Notes under the pieces: model-generated
The model's input: only the letters and a program-made list of their open reading frames with translations
What the model was told of the DNA's origin: nothing
Databases searched by the model: none
Source: Paenibacillus luteus
GTDB lineage: Bacteria; Bacillota; Bacilli; Paenibacillales; Paenibacillaceae
Length of the DNA stretch: 64,000 bases
Assembly: GCF_006542765.1 (NCBI RefSeq)
Contig: NZ_SKCD01000011.1
Coordinates: 1-64,000, forward strand
Direction of reading: 5' to 3'
Part shown: positions 59,947 through 64,000 of the stretch, one piece after another
Numbering within the stretch: position 1 is the first letter of the stretch
How the letters are laid out: each line of letters starts with the position of its first letter
Translations under genes and position numbers: made by a program

Positions 59947-61008
59947 ATGTGTAATAATCATAAAGGCGAGATCACGACAAGTGTTCTCAGTGTCTCAAGT
60001 GCAAAAGCACCATTTGAAAAGACCACTATTGAACGGAGAGAATTACGATCACACGATATCTTGATTGATATTAAATTCAGCGGTATTTGTCACTCTGATA
60101 TTCACAGCGCATTCGGTGAGTGGGGTGGCGGAATCTTCCCGATGGTTCCTGGTCATGAAATTGCTGGTGTCGTAGAAGCGGTAGGATCAGAAGTAAGCAA
60201 ATTTGTCGTTGGTGATCGTGTAGGCGTTGGTTGCTTTGTTGATTCCTGCGGAGAATGTGAATACTGCCTCAGCGGCGAGGAGCAATTTTGTACGAAAGGC
60301 GTTATCAACACCTATAACGGTTTAGATTATGATGGCAATCCAACCTATGGAGGATATAGTCAAAAAATCGTTGTTACGGAAGGTTTCGTTGTCCGGGTCC
60401 CAGACAGTCTGAATTTGGATGTGGCAAGCCCACTATTATGTGCAGGTATTACCACATATTCTCCTCTAAAGCATTGGAACGTTGGTCCAGGCAAGAAGGT
60501 TGCCATCTTGGGAATGGGCGGCCTTGGACATGTAGCCATCCAATTTGCTCATGCTTTGGGTGCGGAAGTAACCGTATTGAGTCGCTCTAATGATAAGAAA
60601 GAGGAAGCATTGAAATTTGGCGCAGATCATTACTTTGCAACAAGTGATTCTGATACATTTACACAACTAGCTGGTCGTTTTGATCTGATCTTAAACACGG
60701 TGTCTGCAAATCTGGATGTTGATGCGTATTTATCACTCCTTCGTATTGACGGAACACTTGTAAATGTTGGCGCACCGTCTGAATCAGACAAGTTTCATGT
60801 ATTCTCATTAATTATGGGTCGTCGCAGCATTGCCGGCTCGCTCGTTGGTGGAATTCGTGAAACGCAGGAAATGCTCGATTTTGCAGCGGAACATGGCATT
60901 GCTCCTAAGATTGAAGTGATCAATGCTGATCAAGTTGGAGAATCGTATGAGCGTATCCTCAAAAGTGATGTACGGTATCGGTTCGTGATTGACATTTCTA
61001 CTTTGTAA
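59947..61008 (+). CDS. adhA: Zinc alcohol dehydrogenase AdhA
   Basis: A 353-residue medium-chain dehydrogenase, very close to Bacillus subtilis AdhA over its length. Catalytic zinc ligands Cys and His in [11 protein letters not shown] and PGHEIAG. Structural zinc cysteines in [21 protein letters not shown]-binding [34 protein letters not shown]. The start at 59947 gives [20 protein letters not shown], matching the usual N-terminus. It reduces aldehydes, protecting against formaldehyde or methylglyoxal, under AdhR. Confidence 0.93.
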   Translation: MCNNHKGEITTSVLSVSSAKAPFEKTTIERRELRSHDILIDIKFSGICHSDIHSAFGEWGGGIFPMVPGHEIAGVVEAVGSEVSKFVVGDRVGVGCFVDSCGECEYCLSGEEQFCTKGVINTYNGLDYDGNPTYGGYSQKIVVTEGFVVRVPDSLNLDVASPLLCAGITTYSPLKHWNVGPGKKVAILGMGGLGHVAIQFAHALGAEVTVLSRSNDKKEEALKFGADHYFATSDSDTFTQLAGRFDLILNTVSANLDVDAYLSLLRIDGTLVNVGAPSESDKFHVFSLIMGRRSIAGSLVGGIRETQEMLDFAAEHGIAPKIEVINADQVGESYERILKSDVRYRFVIDISTL

Positions 61009-61069
61009 CATGCAAAGTCGTTTTCTAATATCTTGAACTGAACCTATAGAAAAGAAGTCTCAACAAAAA

Positions 61070-61124
61070 AACAGCGGCATGCCTTGGACGAGGTAATGAA
61101 GTCCCTAGACTGCCGCTGTTTATT
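61070..61124. terminator. Terminator of adhA
   Basis: ACAGCGGCA...TGCCGCTGT with a long imperfect inner stem and T-rich flanks on both sides (minus strand TTTTTTTG, plus strand TTTATTT). Can serve both convergent genes. Confidence 0.8.
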
Positions 61125-61233
61125 TAAGCAATCGTCTCTCGAGTGCGAAATATTTGACCGTGAACAGCTGTGTGTCCAGACCTATTCTTCATATAATTCA
61201 GTAAGGTTTCTTGTACCTTTTACTCAGTTCAGT

Positions 61234-62337
61234 TCATAAATACTGCCTTACTCCTGTTTGTGCTGCTATCTCCACTGCATCAAGTAACTGATGAAGCTTG
61301 ACCGCATCCGCAAAACCTGGTGTTAAGGATGTTCCTTTCTGAATGTCCTGGGCGAACTTATGGTATGCCTGAGCTATATTCAGAACAAATCCTGAATCAC
61401 TTTTAAGGGATTCAGGTACCCAGTAATAGGAATCTGGGATAGTTAATTCATGTAATTCTTGGTCTGTAGGTCCTGCTCCCCGTAATTGATGTGAACCGAA
61501 TTGAATCGAAGCAGGCGCATTTAATACGATTGTGCCTTTGTCTCCGAAGATTTCAAGTGTAAGTCCTGTCTGATGTCTGACTCCCCCTTGAATATGAACA
61601 CTGGCAGCTGCACCGTTAATCAATTTTCCCGTAATCAGAATTTGATCATCCGTCGTCTTCTTAATGACTTTGTGGATATCCACTAATTCGACTTCAGGAA
61701 ACTGTTGTGCGGTGACGGCAGAAAGTTCTGTAAAGTCACCAAGCATGTAGGTGAATGCATCCAGATTATGCCCCCCTACAATGGTGAGCAAGTTCCCTCC
61801 AATTTTCCGATCAAATAAGTACGCAGTAGACTTATCACCTACGCCACCCATCCCGTCAATAAATACCTTTAGATTAGCTGACAATACTTTTCCAACATAA
61901 CCTTCTGCCAATAAGTCTTTCACAAACTGAATAGCCGGAGCCTGCCTGGCCTGTAATCCAATGGCGTTGGGCAACTGGTTTGAAGCTGCCCATTCCTGCA
62001 TTTCGATTGCTTCAGCAGTATTTGATCCAAGTGGCCATTCGCAGTATATCGGTTTTCCAGCAGGAGCAATGGCTTTGACAGCATGATAATGGTCCTTGAC
62101 GTTAATACTAACGACGACCATATCCACATCGGCATGTTGAGCCAAATCCGCCATTTGATCAAAGCCGTGGGCTGCGCCGAAAGCTTGAGCGCTCTTCTTT
62201 GCACTATCCATATTGCTCGTCCCGACTGCTGTAAGCTCAAACTCATTCAGCTGTTCGATAGCTGGAATATGTGTGCCTCTCGCCCATCCATTATTAATCG
62301 AACCGCCAATAATACCTGTACGTATTTTTTTACTCAT
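61234..62337 (-). CDS. Gfo/Idh/MocA-family oxidoreductase
   Basis: A 367-residue NAD(P)-dependent oxidoreductase. Rossmann start IRTGIIGGSINNGWARGTHIPAIEQL, then VDMVVVSINVKDHYHAVKAIAPAGKPIYCEWPLG (the EKP motif appears as CEWP, so the usual catalytic Lys is changed to Trp) and GGHNLDAFTYMLGDF in place of the GxHxxD motif. The changed EKP suggests a galactose/lactone-type or non-catalytic variant, close to fungal Gal80-like proteins. Two inverted repeats of the MarR regulator type lie in its upstream region, so it is probably that regulator's target. Confidence 0.85.
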   Translation of the reverse strand: MSKKIRTGIIGGSINNGWARGTHIPAIEQLNEFELTAVGTSNMDSAKKSAQAFGAAHGFDQMADLAQHADVDMVVVSINVKDHYHAVKAIAPAGKPIYCEWPLGSNTAEAIEMQEWAASNQLPNAIGLQARQAPAIQFVKDLLAEGYVGKVLSANLKVFIDGMGGVGDKSTAYLFDRKIGGNLLTIVGGHNLDAFTYMLGDFTELSAVTAQQFPEVELVDIHKVIKKTTDDQILITGKLINGAAASVHIQGGVRHQTGLTLEIFGDKGTIVLNAPASIQFGSHQLRGAGPTDQELHELTIPDSYYWVPESLKSDSGFVLNIAQAYHKFAQDIQKGTSLTPGFADAVKLHQLLDAVEIAAQTGVRQYL

Positions 62338-62425
62338 ATAAAACAGCTCCTTATTATTAATTTTGGTGAAATACTAGGGATATATGAATATCTATCTTCC
62401 GGTTAAAACTACTCGTGTATTTTAT

Positions 62426-62437
62426 TTAGCCTGCTAA
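62426..62437. promoter_or_regulatory. TTAGC-NN-GCTAA operator copy 1
   Basis: TTAGC-CT-GCTAA, 89 bp upstream of the Gfo/Idh start. One of four copies around the MarR gene. Confidence 0.6.
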
Positions 62438-62502
62438 CTAAATGTATATATTATAATGAGGTTCCTTTTCCTCAGCTAACTTGATTACTAATATCTGTTG
62501 TA

Positions 62503-62524
62503 TATATTTAGCTTGCTAAATATA
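62503..62524. promoter_or_regulatory. TTAGC-NN-GCTAA operator copy 2
   Basis: TATATTTAGC-TT-GCTAAATATA, a nearly perfect 22-bp palindrome between the Gfo/Idh gene and the 3' end of the MarR gene. Confidence 0.65.
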
Positions 62525-62541
62525 TAGTGGAGAATAGAGAG

Positions 62542-62967
62542 CTACAACAGATTACTCTCCATTTGTTGCATTAATCGTTTTAATATCAGCCGGTCTTCCG
62601 TAGAAATAGATTGAAGTAACTTCTCCTGATGCTGTCTCCATTTCATCTCAACTGGTATCTCTAATGCTTTGCCTTTATCCGTTAGAAAAATGCGCATGAT
62701 CCTCGCATCTTGCTCATCACGTTTACGGTATATGAATCCGTTCTGCTCCAGTGATTTCACCATGTTCGTTACTGTAGGCGGTTCGCATTTTAAGTGATCA
62801 CATAATTGCATTTGAGTTACCCCATCGCCTAACCATAAGCGATACAGGAGATTATCTTGACCAACATAAAGGCTAAGCTCTCGTAGAGATTCACCATAAT
62901 TTCGACGCATCTGTGAGGAAATCCGATCTAACGACTGACGAATATCACAATCCACTGCATCTGTCAT
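62542..62967 (-). CDS. MarR-family transcriptional regulator
   Basis: A 141-residue MarR protein from the ATG at 62967, which has GGAGGTGA 4 bp upstream; an upstream in-frame start covers an operator and is rejected. Winged HTH: LYRLWLGDGVTQMQLCDHLKCEPPTVTNMVKSLEQNGFIYRKRDEQDARIMRIFLTDKGKAL. The palindromes TTTAGCNNGCTAAA at its own promoter (62995, 63098) and before the downstream Gfo/Idh gene (62426, 62503) make it the likely owner of these sites. Confidence 0.88.
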   Translation of the reverse strand: MTDAVDCDIRQSLDRISSQMRRNYGESLRELSLYVGQDNLLYRLWLGDGVTQMQLCDHLKCEPPTVTNMVKSLEQNGFIYRKRDEQDARIMRIFLTDKGKALEIPVEMKWRQHQEKLLQSISTEDRLILKRLMQQMESNLL

Positions 62968-62994
62968 GGACTCACCTCCAACCATCCGTATCAT

Positions 62995-63010
62995 ATTTAG
63001 CAGACTAAAT
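62995..63010. promoter_or_regulatory. TTAGC-NN-GCTAA operator copy 3
   Basis: ATTTAG-CAGA-CTAAAT, just upstream of the MarR ribosome site. Confidence 0.6.
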
Positions 63011-63097
63011 GTATCATGGTAAAATACAGGTGTCAATTTAGCTAGTTCAAGCGGATAGACACAGAATTGGTTCACTTTTTTTGTGGTAAAATAATAT

Positions 63098-63109
63098 TTA
63101 GCCTGCTAA
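63098..63109. promoter_or_regulatory. TTAGC-NN-GCTAA operator copy 4
   Basis: TTAGC-CT-GCTAA, identical to copy 1, 131 bp upstream of the MarR start and on the path of its promoter. Confidence 0.6.
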
Positions 63110-63203
63110 CTAAGTGTTGAAGCATGTTGTTCTGTTCAGTGACATTAACATCATCATAAATTCATTTGTTTAATTTGCAAAGAGGGCAATATAAATGAAC
63201 CTA

Positions 63204-63219
63204 GTACATTTTTTTGTAC
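63204..63219. promoter_or_regulatory. HxlR-type GTAC repeat
   Basis: GTAC-ATTTTTTT-GTAC, 22 bp before the HxlR gene. GTAC half-sites are common in HxlR operators; assigned by position. Confidence 0.4.
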
Positions 63220-63241
63220 CTTTAGATTAGGAGCGGTATCC

Positions 63242-63595
63242 ATGAGGGTTTGTAATGAAGGATTTGATAAAACGTTTATCGATGAAAAAAGGGATATGTA
63301 TGCGATTGCCTTTACCCAAAATGTGCTTTCAGGACGTTGGAAATACTTTATATTATGGTATCTAAAAGGAGAAACACGCCGTTATTCAGATATAAAAAGA
63401 TTTCTAGGAGGTTTATCACAAGGCTCTCTCACAAAGCAGCTTAAAGAGCTTGAGAACGATGGAGTGATTAAACGTGATGTTCATCCGGAAGTTCCTCCGC
63501 GAGTAGAGTATTCATTAACAGACAAGGGAGTTAAATTACTGCCAATCCTGGAGAAGATGCAGGATTTCGGTAAGGAATTCGGAGAAAAGCCTTAG
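63242..63595 (+). CDS. HxlR-family transcriptional regulator
   Basis: A 117-residue HxlR protein. Core: AIAFTQNVLSGRWKYFILWYLKGETRRYSDIKRFLGGLSQGSLTKQLKELENDGVIKRDVHPEVPPRVEYSLTDKG. A single N-terminal cysteine (Cys4) is in the place used as redox sensor in some family members. No partner enzyme gene is adjacent in the window; it is divergent from the MarR gene and faces a partial TetR gene. Confidence 0.88.
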   Translation: MRVCNEGFDKTFIDEKRDMYAIAFTQNVLSGRWKYFILWYLKGETRRYSDIKRFLGGLSQGSLTKQLKELENDGVIKRDVHPEVPPRVEYSLTDKGVKLLPILEKMQDFGKEFGEKP

Positions 63596-63647
63596 GGATG
63601 AGTGTTCACTGTATCGCTCCTGAAAATCAGAGTGCCGTTCTAGTATA

Positions 63648-63674
63648 CAAAAAAACCACGCATAACGCGGTTAT
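63648..63674 (-). terminator. Terminator of the TetR gene
   Basis: On the minus strand AACCGCG-TTATG-CGTGGTT is followed by TTTTTGT. Confidence 0.7.
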
Positions 63675-63695
63675 CTTAGTCTTATACTCGCTTTG

Positions 63696-64000
63696 TCATT
63701 CAATCACAATGGAATGTTCCAAGCAATACATTAATTGGTATAGTGAAGCAAGATAAGTTCTCTTGAAATCAGGTGGTGTATAGATCGAACCGGATAACTT
63801 GATTGCGTCTATTTGTAATTCGCTTAATTTACTCATCGGATACAAACCAAAAGCCAGTGTAAAAGCAGCATAGATAAAGTTCGTAATACTACCCACGCCT
63901 GCTTTTGGGAAAAGTTGACTTACCAGATTAAAGATTGCGGAATTATTCGCTATCGATTTTTTCTCGAATTCAGCAAGTGCTTCCACTGAAACATTTTTCT
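63696..64000 (-). CDS. TetR-type regulator, C-terminal part (runs off the window)
   Basis: The minus-strand frame is open to the window edge and ends at 63696. The visible 101 residues (KNVSVEALAEFEKKSIANNSAIFNLVSQLFPKAGVGSITNFIYAAFTLAFGLYPMSKLSELQIDAI...YLASLYQLMYCLEHSI) look like the helical ligand domain of a TetR protein. The DNA-binding domain would lie outside, so the family call is tentative. Confidence 0.6.
   Translation of the reverse strand, partial: KNVSVEALAEFEKKSIANNSAIFNLVSQLFPKAGVGSITNFIYAAFTLAFGLYPMSKLSELQIDAIKLSGSIYTPPDFKRTYLASLYQLMYCLEHSIVIE

Overview
The window looks like the chromosome of a spore-forming, low-to-mid-GC Firmicute of the Paenibacillus type. The case rests on strong AGGAGG-type ribosome sites, a YesM/YesN-controlled xyloside locus, a DUF5695 secreted protein, an AdhA/AdhR pair very close to Bacillus, and PadR-DUF1048-DrrAB. 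No rRNA, tRNA or CRISPR array was seen. The assignment is from gene content and codon habit only.

Layout. 1-1000: an IS3-type transposase running off the left edge, then a decayed group II intron maturase joined to a scrap of GH27 alpha-galactosidase. 1280-5873: regulator/target pairs (HxlR with an NmrA oxidoreductase, AsnC with a cysteine hydrolase, MarR with an MFS pump). 6075-12114: a NikABCDE/CntABCDF-type importer ending in an EamA exporter. 12850-16605: a high-GC, actinobacterial-looking insert with an Fe-siderophore-type ABC importer and a DJ-1/isonitrile-hydratase-like enzyme. 17028-46088: a respiration and metal island holding cydABDC, a broken Sco gene, three orphan OmpR-type response regulators, a two-gene cytochrome bd-like complex with a fused haem c domain, small cytochromes c, a NarL-type two-component system, a Znu-type importer, a PepSY protein and nosDLYF without nosZ. 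It is interrupted by one IS5-family element and a large DUF5695 gene. 46418-54638: GH43 xylosidase, YesN/YesM and a sugar ABC importer. 55027-57609: PadR, two DUF1048 proteins and DrrAB. 57999-61008: MFS, adhR and adhA under three matching MerR-type promoters. 61234-64000: Gfo/Idh oxidoreductase with a MarR regulator, an HxlR regulator and a partial TetR regulator.

Main observation. Fourteen intergenic copies of an 18-bp dyad, consensus ATRRCTC-N4-GAGYYAT, lie between 12.2 and 46.2 kb. They precede almost every operon of the respiration/metal island and also the Nik-type importer operon. In ten of thirteen promoters the dyad centre is exactly 31.5 bp upstream of the first base of a good -10 hexamer, and in the other three it is within 1 bp; -35 boxes are poor. 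This is the geometry of an activator dimer abutting RNA polymerase. An 18-bp dyad next to the -35 position is typical of LuxR/NarL-type DNA-binding domains, and the NarL-type two-component system at 30018-31499 sits in the middle of the set and carries its own copy. I propose, as inference, that it controls an unrecognised regulon joining alternative respiration (cytochrome bd, bd-like/c complex, Sco, Nos maturation) to metal uptake.
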